Origin: an uncultured Sphingomonadaceae bacterium
GTDB taxonomy: Bacteria; Pseudomonadota; Alphaproteobacteria; Sphingomonadales; Sphingomonadaceae
DNA length: 64,000 nucleotides
Assembly: GCA_947496865.1 (NCBI GenBank)
Contig: CANMEE010000001.1
Coordinates: 735,501 to 799,500 of the forward strand
Direction: 5' to 3'
This document shows positions 8,326 to 17,503 of this stretch, one piece after another. Below the pieces are notes generated by a model that saw nothing but the letters and a program-made list of their open reading frames with translations, was not told the DNA's origin and did no database searches. The number at the start of each line of letters is the position of its first letter. The first letter of the stretch is position 1. The position numbers and the translations under genes are program-made.

Positions 8326-11175
8326 TTGACTGACTTTACCCTCCCCTATCCCGCTCTGCATGCCAGCCATAGTGGCATCTGGATTTGCGACAGCGATGGT
8401 GTCTCCCGCGCCATTGGCAAGGGCGAGGCCATTGGCTGTGTTGCCGAAACTCCCCATATCCTGCTCAACGCGCCGCTCATGGGGCAGCGATTGGGTTATC
8501 CCGACTTGTCCGGTCTCGATCTGCTGGAGCTATTTGCATTCATCCATCCGGCACAATTTGTTGTGCCAACACCTGCCGGACTGGCCAAGACTTTAGGGCT
8601 ATCTTCTCCCCTCCCCTTCAGGGGAGGGGCCGGGGGTGGGGCACATCCAAACGATAGCGCCACACTCCCCCACCCCAACCCCTCCCCTGAAGGGGAGGGG
8701 CTTGATGAAGCCCAAATCGCTGCGTTCTATCGGCTAGCCGCCGACCATTTACTAACTGGCTTGCAAGCACCCCATTGGCCCGAACGCGAGGGCGCATGGA
8801 GCAGCGCGCAAGCCATGTATCGCCTACGCTGGCCCTGGGCGGGGGAAGTTTCCCAGCGCCTCAAAAAACCGGACGAAGCCGAACGCTGGCTGTTTTCCAA
8901 GCTCGAGGAATGGGAAGAAGAAACCCCGCGCCCCGCTCCACGGTCCATCACTATGGACGAAAGCGCGACTCTGACGAGGCTAGGCGACCTGACTGGTGAG
9001 GGATCAGAGGAACGCGCGGGCCAAAAAAGCTATGCGTCCGCCGTAGCCAAGATATTCAACCCGCGCCGCGTCAAAGGCGCGCCCAATATGTTACTCGCCG
9101 AAGCCGGCACTGGCATTGGCAAAACCTTGGGCTATCTGGCGCCAGCATCGCTTTGGTCGGCGGAGGCTGGCGGCGCGGTCTGGATTTCTACCTTTACCAA
9201 GGCTCTCCAACGCCAGCTCGACCGCGAAACCCGGCGCATCTATCCAGACGAAGAAACATTCCGCAAAAAGGTCGTGGTGCGTAAGGGCCGCGAAAATTAT
9301 CTTTGCCTGCTCAATCTGGAAGATGCGCTGCAAGGCGGCTTTGCCGGACGGGCGGCGATCCTGGCCCATCTGGTCGCGCGCTGGGCAGCTTACAGCAAGG
9401 ATGGCGACATGGTTGGCGGCGATTTGCCCGGCTGGCTCACCACCTTGTTCCGCCGCAACGGGGCAACAGCGCTGACCGATAGGCGCGGCGAGTGCGTCTA
9501 TGCAGGCTGTCCGCACTACCGGAAATGCTTCATCGAAAAATCCACGCGCGCCAGCCAGCAGGCTGATATTGTTATCGCCAATCACGCGCTGGTCATGGTC
9601 AACGCCGCGCGCGGCCGCGAACAGCAAAACGCGCCCACGCGCCTGATCTTTGACGAGGGCCATCATCTGTTCGATGCTGCGGATTCCATGTTCGCCGCGC
9701 GCCTGTCGGGCCAAGAAGCCATAGAGATACGCCGCTGGGTCATCGGCCCCGAAAGCAAGAATCGGGGACGCCGTCGCGGCCTTGCTGCACGGCTTGCCGA
9801 CTTGGCCTCTTATGATGATGAAGGCGGCCGCGCGATTGAAAGCGCGCGCCATGCCGCGGAAGCCTTACCGAGCGATGGCTGGCTGCAACGCTTGTCCGAA
9901 AGCGAGCCCTTTGGCGCGGTTGAAGCTTTACTCGGCGAGGTCCGCCATATGGTCTTTGCCCGGGACGAGAGCCAAAGCGCGGATGCCGGCTATGGCCTCG
10001 AAACAGAACTCACTGATGTCGAAGGCCCGATGATCGACGCAGTCGCCAATGCTGCGGAATCGATTGATGCCTTGCTCAAACCCTTGGTCCGGCTTGGCCA
10101 GCGGATCGAACATCTCATCGAGGAGGGCCCGGACTGGATGGACGCACCGGCCCGCGCGCGGATGGAAGGGGCTTTGTCGAGCCTCGGCTGGCGGTGCGAC
10201 ACCTTGTCCGGCTGGCTCGCCCTGCTGTCCCGCATTGGTGGTCCCGCTGATCCTGATTTTGTCGACTGGCTGATGATTGACCGGTTTGAAGGGCGCGAAT
10301 ATGATATCGGCCTGTGCCGCCACTGGCTCGACCCGACCATCCCGGTGACAGAGGTTGTGACGAAACAAGCGCACGGCTTGATGATTACGTCGGCCACGCT
10401 GAAAGGCGGCGGCGATTGGGAAACAGCACGGGCGCGCAGCGGCGCGGTGCATCTGGATCAAGCGGTGCAGGAATTCGAAGTTCCCAGTCCGTTCAACTAT
10501 CCCGAACAGGCCAAAGTGATCATCGTCACCGATGTGAAACGCGGCGATATGGCAGGCCTTGCCGGCGCCTATGCGCAGCTGATCGAGGCATCGGGCGGCG
10601 GTACCTTGGGACTGTTCACCGCGATCCGGCGCCTGCGCACCGTCTATGCGCGGATTGCCGACCGGATGGCACAAAGCGGCCTGCCGATCTACGCGCAGCA
10701 TGTTGATCCGATTGATACCGGCACATTGGTCGATATTTTCCGGGATGATCCGAAAGCCAGCCTGCTAGGCACGGATGCCTTGCGCGATGGTGTTGATGTA
10801 CCAGGCCGCAGCTTGCGCCTCGTGGTGATGGAATCTGTACCATGGCCGCGCCCTGATATTTTGCACAAGGCCAGAAAATTGGCTGGCGGCGGAACCGCCT
10901 ATGATGACCGGATCATCCGCGCGCGGCTTGCCCAAGCCTTTGGCCGCATCATCCGCCGTGCCGATGATCACGGGCATTTCGTCATCCTGTCGTCTGCCTT
11001 TCCGTCCCGGTTGCTGACCGCTTTTCCCGAAGGCACGCCGGTCGAACGCATGCCACTGGATCAAGCGCTTGCAGAAATAAAAGCGGCTAAAACGAAAACT
11101 GTGCAATCCAGTCTTTCCCCTGACATATCTTTCGGGCATGACGCCGTTCAAAGAGATAAATCGGGCGGATTATGA
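8326..11175 (+). CDS. ATP-dependent DNA helicase, DinG/XPD-like (superfamily 2)
   Basis: 949 residues with an inferred TTG start nine bases after the NnrU stop. Walker A is LLAEAGTGIGKTLGYLAP near residue 260 and the DEAH-type box is LIFDEGHHLFDAAD near residue 440. Four cysteines between them (CLLNLEDAL region, then CVYAGCPHYRKCF near residue 390) fit the iron-sulfur cluster domain of DinG/XPD/Rad3 helicases. Motif VI is ARLAQAFGRIIRRADDHG near residue 870. The enzyme should unwind DNA 5'-3', probably in repair. Residues about 93-127 are Pro/Gly-rich and are encoded by a palindromic repeat inserted in frame. The stop overlaps the next start (ATGA). Confidence 0.88.
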   Translation: MTDFTLPYPALHASHSGIWICDSDGVSRAIGKGEAIGCVAETPHILLNAPLMGQRLGYPDLSGLDLLELFAFIHPAQFVVPTPAGLAKTLGLSSPLPFRGGAGGGAHPNDSATLPHPNPSPEGEGLDEAQIAAFYRLAADHLLTGLQAPHWPEREGAWSSAQAMYRLRWPWAGEVSQRLKKPDEAERWLFSKLEEWEEETPRPAPRSITMDESATLTRLGDLTGEGSEERAGQKSYASAVAKIFNPRRVKGAPNMLLAEAGTGIGKTLGYLAPASLWSAEAGGAVWISTFTKALQRQLDRETRRIYPDEETFRKKVVVRKGRENYLCLLNLEDALQGGFAGRAAILAHLVARWAAYSKDGDMVGGDLPGWLTTLFRRNGATALTDRRGECVYAGCPHYRKCFIEKSTRASQQADIVIANHALVMVNAARGREQQNAPTRLIFDEGHHLFDAADSMFAARLSGQEAIEIRRWVIGPESKNRGRRRGLAARLADLASYDDEGGRAIESARHAAEALPSDGWLQRLSESEPFGAVEALLGEVRHMVFARDESQSADAGYGLETELTDVEGPMIDAVANAAESIDALLKPLVRLGQRIEHLIEEGPDWMDAPARARMEGALSSLGWRCDTLSGWLALLSRIGGPADPDFVDWLMIDRFEGREYDIGLCRHWLDPTIPVTEVVTKQAHGLMITSATLKGGGDWETARARSGAVHLDQAVQEFEVPSPFNYPEQAKVIIVTDVKRGDMAGLAGAYAQLIEASGGGTLGLFTAIRRLRTVYARIADRMAQSGLPIYAQHVDPIDTGTLVDIFRDDPKASLLGTDALRDGVDVPGRSLRLVVMESVPWPRPDILHKARKLAGGGTAYDDRIIRARLAQAFGRIIRRADDHGHFVILSSAFPSRLLTAFPEGTPVERMPLDQALAEIKAAKTKTVQSSLSPDISFGHDAVQRDKSGGL
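8606..8702. repeat. GC-rich double-hairpin repeat inside the helicase gene
   Basis: Each arm carries the palindrome CCCCTCCCC-TTCA/TGAA-GGGGAGGGG (8608-8629 and 8679-8700). The two arms are inverted copies of each other, extended by GGGGGTGGGG/CCCCCACCCC, around a spacer of about 25 bases. The whole could fold as one long hairpin with two sub-hairpins. A related element lies at 21992-22102. Here the element is read through in frame as about 32 Pro/Gly-rich residues of the helicase. Confidence 0.85.
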
Positions 11176-11714
11176 AAAGACTGACACTTTTGCGGCACGC
11201 AAAATCGAGCTGGGATGATGCCGTTACGCGTGACTTTGATCGCCCGCTGAACGAAAAAGGCAAACGCGCCGCCACGGTCATGGGAAAATTCATGAAGCGC
11301 AACGATATGGCCTTCGACCAAATCCTCGCGTCTCCTGCTGTACGCGTTATCGAAACTCTGGAGCAAGTGGAACCGGCCAGCGGCTTGTCATTCGAACCGC
11401 AATGGGACCGCAAAATCTATCTGGCCTCGTCGGTCACGTTAATGGATGTGCTGCGCGGCGCCAATGCGGACGCCGATCACGTTCTGATGGTCGGGCACAA
11501 TCCCGGCCTTGAAGACCTGATCTTTGATCTTGTCCCAGACGATGGTTCATCTGAAGCGCGCAACGCGGTGGAAGAAAAATATCCCACAGCGGCTTTGGCC
11601 GAACTCAGTCTCGATATCGCTCAATGGACAGACATTGGCGATAATTGTGCGACCCTCGGCAGGTTCACCCGCCCGCGGGATCTCGATCCCGAACTGGGGC
11701 CGGATTATAACTAA
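11172..11714 (+). CDS. SixA-like histidine phosphatase family protein
   Basis: 180 residues starting within the helicase stop codon (ATGA). The N-terminal catalytic motif LTLLRHAKSSWDD (RHx with the phosphohistidine His) and the second His in VLMVGHNPGLEDLI define the histidine phosphatase superfamily, closest to the SixA branch. SixA removes phosphate from phosphohistidine of phosphotransfer proteins. The substrate here is not known. No signal peptide is present, so it should be cytoplasmic. Confidence 0.85.
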   Translation: MKRLTLLRHAKSSWDDAVTRDFDRPLNEKGKRAATVMGKFMKRNDMAFDQILASPAVRVIETLEQVEPASGLSFEPQWDRKIYLASSVTLMDVLRGANADADHVLMVGHNPGLEDLIFDLVPDDGSSEARNAVEEKYPTAALAELSLDIAQWTDIGDNCATLGRFTRPRDLDPELGPDYN

Positions 11715-11733
11715 CTGATCTTTATAGAGTGAC

Positions 11734-11822
11734 TGGTGCGGTCGAGAAGACTCGAACTTCCACGGGGTATTAACCCCACAGCGACCTCAACGCTGCGCGT
11801 CTACCAATTCCGCCACGACCGC
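11734..11822 (-). tRNA. tRNA-Leu (anticodon GAG)
   Basis: Read on the minus strand, the sequence opens with GCGGTCG, pairs with CGACCGC at the 3' end and has an encoded CCA (11734-11736). It shows the D-arm TGGTAGACGC, an anticodon stem CAGCG/CGCTG with loop TTGAGGT (anticodon GAG at 11786-11788), a long class II variable arm, and a T-arm around GTTCGAGTC. Class II architecture and anticodon identify tRNA-Leu for CUC/CUU codons. Confidence 0.95.
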
Positions 11823-12064
11823 ACTGTCATCCGAACTGGGCCATAAGCCCTTGGTAGGCGCGTGCCTCTAGCAAAGGGTGGATAGGGCCGCAACCGATAT
11901 GTTGCAGCGAGCGTAAGCGACATTCGGCATTAACCGCTCACCAACAAATGTCCCCATCTCATACAGTTTCGCTCGCTCCGTCCGTTTTATGGGGTGAGAG
12001 GACGAAAAAACGGGTTGTTAACCTTCTATTTACCTTGTCACCGCCCGGTTTTGCAGGCTTTCTG

Positions 12065-12334
12065 ATGCCAATGAGCATTGTTCGCCTGTCTGCGGCCTTC
12101 ATGGCCTCTTTACTGATCGCCAGCACGCCTGTCGCTGCTCAACAATCAGGTGCACGTGTCGAAGTGACAGTTTCGGCCCATATTATTAGCGGCGAAAGCC
12201 TGCGCTTTGGCGTGACGGCAAAGCGGGATCCCAAAACCCAGCCATCACGCAGACAGGCCAGTTCATTGGTTCGCACGCACGGAGAAATTACCCCGGACGG
12301 GCAACCAAATATCATACTCACCGAATTTCATTAG
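12065..12334 (+). CDS. Small secreted hypothetical protein
   Basis: 89 residues from the ATG at 12065 (a second ATG lies two codons on). A signal peptide is evident: MPMSIVRLSAAFMASLLIAS then TPVAAQQ, with likely cleavage after VAA. The mature part of about 60 residues (ARVEVTVSAHIISGESLRF and so on) has no family I recognise. The open frame continues upstream to 11948, but without a signal-like start. The 240 bases before it, after the tRNA, hold nothing I can identify. Confidence 0.6.
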   Translation: MPMSIVRLSAAFMASLLIASTPVAAQQSGARVEVTVSAHIISGESLRFGVTAKRDPKTQPSRRQASSLVRTHGEITPDGQPNIILTEFH

Positions 12335-12355
12335 CACGAAGGCAGCCGAAGACCC

Positions 12356-13102
12356 TTATTCGCGCGCGCTATCTGCCCAACCCACTTCCAGCTGGCTGGC
12401 CGCGCGAGGCACGTCTAGCTTGGCTTCATTAAAATTAATTTTTGCGCCGGGAGCCATTGCTTTGGTCGGCGCTTTCATCTTCCAGCTATAGACAATCCGA
12501 CCGCTGGCATCGCGCAGGATGACCAGCATGGCCGGCACAGATTGTTCGCTATCGGTTGGATTGATGATTGTGCCGCTGGCGGCAAAATATTCCGTACCAT
12601 CCGGCAAAGTTCGACGATCCTGCTTCTGGCTAAGCTCGATCAGCAAGGGCGTGTCATCGACCGAAGCCATTTGATAGTTTTCAAACCAGTTTGGCGGCCC
12701 AAAAACATAAAGCGCAGTGCCGGTCAGGACAACCAAACTGGCAAACACAACAGCCGCGATGGTCCATAATTTGGCTGGGTTGCGCCGCGGTTTGAAGGGC
12801 GGTTCATGTGCAAAGCTGCTGCTTTCCGACACAAAGGGCGGCGTCACTGACGCGGTTGGCGGCGCCGTTGATGCTGCGGACGATACGCTTGTGGCTTCGG
12901 GATCAGGCCGGGAATATGGCGTTTTGGCAGGTGGGGGCGATCCTGGAGCTGGCTGCTCAGCAGTTGTAACCGGTTCTGGCGGAGCCGCCTCCTGAAACCA
13001 GTTATGGCGGCACGATGCGCAGCGCACAGACCGGCCGGTAGGGCCAATCGCACTGTCGGGCACGAGATAACGTGTCTTGCAGGCCGGGCAATTCAATATC
13101 AT
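12356..13102 (-). CDS. MJ0042-type zinc-ribbon membrane protein
   Basis: 248 residues. The N-terminal zinc ribbon is CPAC (C5, C8) and CASC (C28, C31), the MJ0042/zf-ribbon family. A Pro/Ser-rich linker, one membrane helix (about residues 119-142) and a C-terminal periplasmic domain of about 105 residues follow. That domain resembles the DUF3426-like region common in alphaproteobacterial zinc-ribbon proteins ([24 protein letters not shown]). Its function is unknown. It is divergent from ftsE, the position of such genes in many sphingomonads. Confidence 0.75.
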   Translation of the reverse strand: MILNCPACKTRYLVPDSAIGPTGRSVRCASCRHNWFQEAAPPEPVTTAEQPAPGSPPPAKTPYSRPDPEATSVSSAASTAPPTASVTPPFVSESSSFAHEPPFKPRRNPAKLWTIAAVVFASLVVLTGTALYVFGPPNWFENYQMASVDDTPLLIELSQKQDRRTLPDGTEYFAASGTIINPTDSEQSVPAMLVILRDASGRIVYSWKMKAPTKAMAPGAKINFNEAKLDVPRAASQLEVGWADSARE

Positions 13103-13303
13103 GACATCTCTCTAAACACGCCAATCCGGAAAACTGCAAGTCTGTGGTTGATGCTTTTGAGACAAGTGCCTTTTTTTCCACGTTTTCATGCCGGTCTTAT
13201 AGATCGATCGGCACGCAGCAGTTGATTTCAGATGAGGTAACGTCCTATTGAAGCAAGCAATTCTATAGCGTCCCAACCCGATCAAGTGATTTGAAAAATT
13301 CCG

Positions 13304-14014
13304 ATGAATGAAATTGTTCAATTTGAAAATGTTGGCCTGCGCTATGGGGCCGGTATCGAGACGTTGTCCGACCTGAGTTTCACGCTCTATCCCGGCAGTT
13401 TTTATTTCCTGACCGGCGCATCTGGGGCGGGAAAAACATCGCTCCTTAAATTACTTTATCTGGCACAGAGACCCAGCCGTGGTCTGATCCGGCTATTTGG
13501 TGAAGACGCGGTGACCATGTCACGTGAGCGACTGCCCGGTTTCCGCCGGCGCATTGGCGTCGTGTTTCAGGATTTCCGGCTCGTTCCACATCTTTCTGCC
13601 TTTGACAATATCGCCCTGCCGCTGCGCGTTGCCGGGGTGAAAGAAAAAGATTTGACCACGCCAGTGGCAGAAATGCTCGACTGGGTCGGTCTTGGTGATC
13701 GCGCAGAGGCGCGGCCGGCAACGCTATCGGGCGGCGAACAACAGCGCGTGGCTATTGCGCGGGCCGTGATTGGGCGGCCAGAGATTTTGGTAGCCGATGA
13801 GCCAACCGGCAATGTCGATCCCGAAATGGCAGTGCGTCTGCTGCAGTTATTTGAAGCGCTCAACACATTGGGTACGACCATTGTGGTGGCAACCCATGAT
13901 ATTCACTTGCTCAGCAAAGTGCCCGGCGCACAAATGATGAAGCTTGAGAAAGGTGGCCTTTCCGACCCTACCGGTTCCCTGCGCAATCCCCCTTTACCGC
14001 GTGACAGAGCTTAG
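13304..14014 (+). CDS. ftsE: Cell division ATP-binding protein FtsE
   Basis: 236 residues. This ABC ATPase has Walker A GASGAGKTSLL near residue 36, the signature LSGGEQQRVAIARA near residue 142 and Walker B EILVADEPTGNVDP near residue 163. With FtsX it forms a membrane complex that activates cell-wall hydrolases at the septum. It is followed 11 bases later by ftsX and heads a four-gene operon with ydcF-like and plsC genes. Confidence 0.93.
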   Translation: MNEIVQFENVGLRYGAGIETLSDLSFTLYPGSFYFLTGASGAGKTSLLKLLYLAQRPSRGLIRLFGEDAVTMSRERLPGFRRRIGVVFQDFRLVPHLSAFDNIALPLRVAGVKEKDLTTPVAEMLDWVGLGDRAEARPATLSGGEQQRVAIARAVIGRPEILVADEPTGNVDPEMAVRLLQLFEALNTLGTTIVVATHDIHLLSKVPGAQMMKLEKGGLSDPTGSLRNPPLPRDRA

Positions 14015-14025
14015 ATAGCGGCGCG

Positions 14026-14952
14026 ATGCTCAGCATGTTTGTCATTCCAGGCCATGATCGCCGGCTGATACCCGAAGGGCGCTTGTCGGGGCCGATGCCC
14101 TGGGTCATTGCGATCATGATCTTCTTAACCGTGCTCGCCGCAGCATCGGGTCTCGCTTTTGCGGAAGCTGGTCAAAATGTGTCTGATCAGCTCGCCAGCC
14201 GCGCGACGGTCCAGATTGTCGAAGCCAATCCTGACCGCAAAGCCCGACAGGCAAAGGATGCCGCAGCCCGCCTGCGTGGCATGGCTTTGATCGAAGAAGT
14301 CCGGGTATTGCCAGCGCAAGAAATCGAAGAATTAATCGCTCCATGGCTGGGCCAAACTTCGGGTGCGCAAGGCGGACAGGATGCTGGTAGCTTGTTGGAT
14401 GATATTCCCCTGCCTGCCTTGATTGATCTTAAATTATCGCGCCCCGCCGGAGAGAGAGAACTGCAAGCGGTCAGGACGGCAATCGGGGCCTTGGCGCCCG
14501 GCGCCCGTGTCGAACCGAGCAGCGGCTTGATCTCACCGGTCATATCACTGGTCCGGTCACTCCAATGGATTGCATTTGGTCTGGTGGCCTTACTGGCCAT
14601 GGCAACAGCGGCGGCAGTTATTATCTCGGCACGGGCAGCGCTCAATACCCATAAAGAAACCATCGGCGTCATTCACCTGCTTGGCGGAACAGATCGTCAA
14701 ATCAGTCGCCTGTTTCAACGGCGGATTGCGCTTGATGCCCTTCTGGGCGGGATATTGGGCTTGATTTGCGGGACAGCGATTATCCTGCTGCTTGGCATGC
14801 AACTTTCTGCTCTCGGGTCCGGACTGGTGCAATCACTGGGGCTTTCCTGGTATAGCTGGTTGCTTATCGGTACCGTTCCGATATTGGGAATGGTTCTTGC
14901 CATGGTGACCGCACGAATGACGGTCATGGGCGCGCTTAAGAAAATATTGTAG
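14026..14952 (+). CDS. ftsX: Cell division permease FtsX
   Basis: 308 residues with four membrane helices (about residues 25-48, 182-204, 240-262 and 280-300) and a periplasmic loop between helices 1 and 2. The cytoplasmic stretch THKETIGVIHLLGGTDRQISRLFQRR is the FtsX-type coupling segment. It partners FtsE, encoded just upstream. The gene ends nine bases before the YdcF-like gene. Confidence 0.9.
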   Translation: MLSMFVIPGHDRRLIPEGRLSGPMPWVIAIMIFLTVLAAASGLAFAEAGQNVSDQLASRATVQIVEANPDRKARQAKDAAARLRGMALIEEVRVLPAQEIEELIAPWLGQTSGAQGGQDAGSLLDDIPLPALIDLKLSRPAGERELQAVRTAIGALAPGARVEPSSGLISPVISLVRSLQWIAFGLVALLAMATAAAVIISARAALNTHKETIGVIHLLGGTDRQISRLFQRRIALDALLGGILGLICGTAIILLLGMQLSALGSGLVQSLGLSWYSWLLIGTVPILGMVLAMVTARMTVMGALKKIL

Positions 14953-14961
14953 TCACATTAT

Positions 14962-15495
14962 ATGATCCTGCGTTTCTTCTGTTTTTTACTACTTTTCTGG
15001 ATGATCGGCTTCGCCTGGTTTGCGATAGATTTACCGCGCGCCGCAGCAGATGATATCCGCACGGACTCTATCGTCGTCCTCACCGGAGGTCCGAAACGGA
15101 TCGACCATGGCCTGACATTATTGGAGGCAGAAAAAGCCAAATATCTGCTGATATCGGGTGTCGATAGAGATGTGAAACCACATGAATTGGCGGTTGAATA
15201 TGATCGACCCGACACCTTATTTGAATGCTGCATAGAATTGGGGTTTCAGGCGGTCGATACCAGATCCAATGCACTGGAAACCGCTCGCTGGGCCGCGCGC
15301 CGGAAAGACACGTCCTTGCGGTTGGTGACGTCTGACTGGCATATGCGACGCGCGCAACTGGAACTGGAACGCGCGGTGCCCACAGATATTGCCATTATCC
15401 CAGACGCGGTCGCGACCGCGCCATCGCTGGGCACTTTATTCAAAGAATATAATAAATATCTGATGCGCCGTCTTGCGGCATTAGCGGGGGTTTAG
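14962..15495 (+). CDS. YdcF/SanA-like protein (DUF218)
   Basis: 177 residues with one N-terminal membrane helix (about residues 3-20). The DUF218 core is visible: DSIVVLTGGPKRIDHGLTLLEAEKA-type start, YLLISG, then TRSNALETARWAARR and LVTSDWHMRRAQLELER. The family includes ElyC and SanA, linked to envelope integrity, but the biochemical role is unsettled. Its place between ftsEX and plsC suggests an envelope job. Confidence 0.8.
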   Translation: MILRFFCFLLLFWMIGFAWFAIDLPRAAADDIRTDSIVVLTGGPKRIDHGLTLLEAEKAKYLLISGVDRDVKPHELAVEYDRPDTLFECCIELGFQAVDTRSNALETARWAARRKDTSLRLVTSDWHMRRAQLELERAVPTDIAIIPDAVATAPSLGTLFKEYNKYLMRRLAALAGV

Positions 15496-15497
15496 GC

Positions 15498-16187
15498 ATG
15501 TTGGCAAAGATCCGATCGATATTGTTCCTGCCGCTATTTTATGGCGGATCCACACCGATCATCATCATGTCATTTATCGTCGCGGTTTTTTCCGAGTCCG
15601 GCACCCATTATATGGCGCAAGTCTGGAGCCGATATCACTATTTTTGTGCCCGCTATATTCTTGGTATTCGTGCCGAGATTAAGGGCAAAATTCGCAACGA
15701 ACCGCTGCTTTACGTATTTAAGCACGAAAGCATGTTCGAAACGATAGACCTGCTGCGGATTTTCGACAAACCCGTCGTCATTGCGAAAAAAGAACTTTTG
15801 GTCATTCCACTCTGGGGCTGGATCGCCAAACGACACGGTCTACTGGGCATTGATCGCAATGGCGGCGGCGCAGCGATGCGGCAGATTATCAAACAAGCCA
15901 AAAAGGCGGTTGCCGAAGGCCGACCAATCGTTATTTTCGCCGAAGGCAGCCGCGCCCATCACGGCGAGCGCCCGGAACTGCAAACCGGGTTTGCGGGCAT
16001 ATACAAGCTTATGGGATTGCCGCTGGTGCCGGTGGCGCTCAACAGCGGTATCGTTTCCCCGCGCGATACATTTGTGCAAAATAGCGGCGTGATAACCTAT
16101 GCGGTGCAGGACGAGATTGAACCGGGACTGGACCGCGACGATATTCGCGACCGGGTCCATGCCGCCATCAACGTATTGAATGACTAA
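15498..16187 (+). CDS. plsC: 1-acyl-sn-glycerol-3-phosphate acyltransferase
   Basis: 229 residues. PlsC makes phosphatidic acid at the inner membrane. An N-terminal membrane helix is present. Motif I reads FKHESMFET, so the acidic residue of HX4D is Glu here (HX4E), as in several alphaproteobacterial homologues. Motif III is IFAEGSRAHHGE and motif IV is GLPLVPVALNSG. It is the last gene of the ftsE-ftsX-ydcF-plsC operon and converges on alaC. Confidence 0.87.
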   Translation: MLAKIRSILFLPLFYGGSTPIIIMSFIVAVFSESGTHYMAQVWSRYHYFCARYILGIRAEIKGKIRNEPLLYVFKHESMFETIDLLRIFDKPVVIAKKELLVIPLWGWIAKRHGLLGIDRNGGGAAMRQIIKQAKKAVAEGRPIVIFAEGSRAHHGERPELQTGFAGIYKLMGLPLVPVALNSGIVSPRDTFVQNSGVITYAVQDEIEPGLDRDDIRDRVHAAINVLND

Positions 16188-16224
16188 CCGATAGAGCCGG
16201 CTTTGTCGCGCCCACAGCGCAATA

Positions 16225-17403
16225 TCATCCCTGACTGAGAAACTTTTTTATGCTCCGCGCCGCTTGCCGGATGCGCTGTTCATTCTCGACCAATGCGAGA
16301 CGGACATAGCCCTCACCTTCGTCACCAAAGCCGGTACCGGGCGCCACGGCTACGCCTGCTTCCGCGATTAGTCGCTTGGCAAATTCCATGGAGCCAAGTT
16401 CACGAAATTGTTCCGGAACTGGGGCCCAAGCAAACATGCTCGCCTCGGGTGACGGGATATCCCATCCGGCGCGGCCAAAGCTTTCAACCATGACATCGCG
16501 GCGCTGTTTATAGAGGGCGCGATTTTCCGCAATGATATCTTGTGGGCCGTTGAGCGCTGCTGTTGCGGCGACCTGTATCGGGGTGAAAGCACCATAATCA
16601 AGATAGCTTTTCACTCGCGTGAGCGCACCAACTAGCTTTTGGTTGCCAACCGCAAAGCCCATGCGCCAACCGGGCATGGAATAGGTTTTGGACATGCTGG
16701 TAAACTCAACCACGCAATCTTTTGCCCCGTCAATCTGCAGCATTGATGGTGTCGGCACATCGCCATAGTAAATCTCAGCATAAGCGAGATCGCTGATCAC
16801 CCATAGTTTATGCTCACGCGCAAAATCGACAACCTTTTGATAGAAATCGAGATCCGCGACATAGGCGGTCGGGTTGGATGGATAGCCCATCACCAACACC
16901 GATGGTTTCGGAACGCTGTAACTCATCGCATATTCAAGCCGCGTGAAGAAGTCCGGTCCGGGAGCGGCGGGAATCGAACGGATGGCTGCACCAGCAATGA
17001 TGAATCCGAACGTATGAATCGGATAGGAGGGATTGGGTGCGAGCACCACGTCACCAGGCGCGGTAATCGCCTGCGCTAGATTGGCGAGACCTTCTTTCGA
17101 GCCGAGCGTCACAATGACTTCGCTCTCGGGATCAAGGTCGACGTCAAAGCGGCGTTTATAATAGTTGGACTGGGCGAGACGCAGACCCTTAATGCCCTTG
17201 GACGCGCTGTAGCGATGCGCCGTAGGATCATTGGCCGTTTCACAAAGCTTGTCGATTACATGCTTTGCCGGCGCGCCATCAGGATTGCCCATGCCCAGAT
17301 CAATAATATCCTCCCCGCGGGCGCGCGCTTCCGCCTTCATCGCGTTCACTTCAGCGAACACATAAGGCGGCAGGCGTTTGATGCGGTAGAATTCTTCAGA
17401 CAT
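16225..17403 (-). CDS. alaC: Alanine-forming aminotransferase AlaC-like
   Basis: 392 residues, class I/II PLP aminotransferase. The N-terminus FYRIKRLPPYVFAEVNAMK and the IIDLGMGNPDGAPAKHVIDKL segment closely follow E. coli AlaC (glutamate-pyruvate aminotransferase). The PLP lysine lies in FTSMSKTYSMPGWRMGF near residue 240. Other landmarks are PNPSYPIH and YPSNPTA. It should make alanine from pyruvate and glutamate in the cytoplasm. Related LL-diaminopimelate aminotransferases share the fold, but the N-terminal signature favours AlaC. Confidence 0.88.
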   Translation of the reverse strand: MSEEFYRIKRLPPYVFAEVNAMKAEARARGEDIIDLGMGNPDGAPAKHVIDKLCETANDPTAHRYSASKGIKGLRLAQSNYYKRRFDVDLDPESEVIVTLGSKEGLANLAQAITAPGDVVLAPNPSYPIHTFGFIIAGAAIRSIPAAPGPDFFTRLEYAMSYSVPKPSVLVMGYPSNPTAYVADLDFYQKVVDFAREHKLWVISDLAYAEIYYGDVPTPSMLQIDGAKDCVVEFTSMSKTYSMPGWRMGFAVGNQKLVGALTRVKSYLDYGAFTPIQVAATAALNGPQDIIAENRALYKQRRDVMVESFGRAGWDIPSPEASMFAWAPVPEQFRELGSMEFAKRLIAEAGVAVAPGTGFGDEGEGYVRLALVENEQRIRQAARSIKKFLSQG

Positions 17404-17503
17404 GATTTCTCTTATTCCGGTGTTTCATTTTACGGAAACGCTGCTTTGCGCAACTTTGATAGGAATGTCGAGAGGTTCAAGACAAATAGTTATGACGCCA
17501 TGG

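Noticed and set aside
9928..10701. 257-codon open frame opposite the helicase gene
   Set aside because: Shadow of the helicase frame in GC-rich DNA; no start signal and no known domain.
13103..13303. Search for an RNA or riboswitch in the gap between the zinc-ribbon gene and ftsE
   Set aside because: No conserved fold or strong hairpin could be supported; it is most likely just a divergent promoter region.
17404..17503. Weak inverted repeat GTTTC...GGAAAC between the phoD end and the alaC start
   Set aside because: Arms are short and imperfect, and it sits where chance matches are common; not enough to call an operator.
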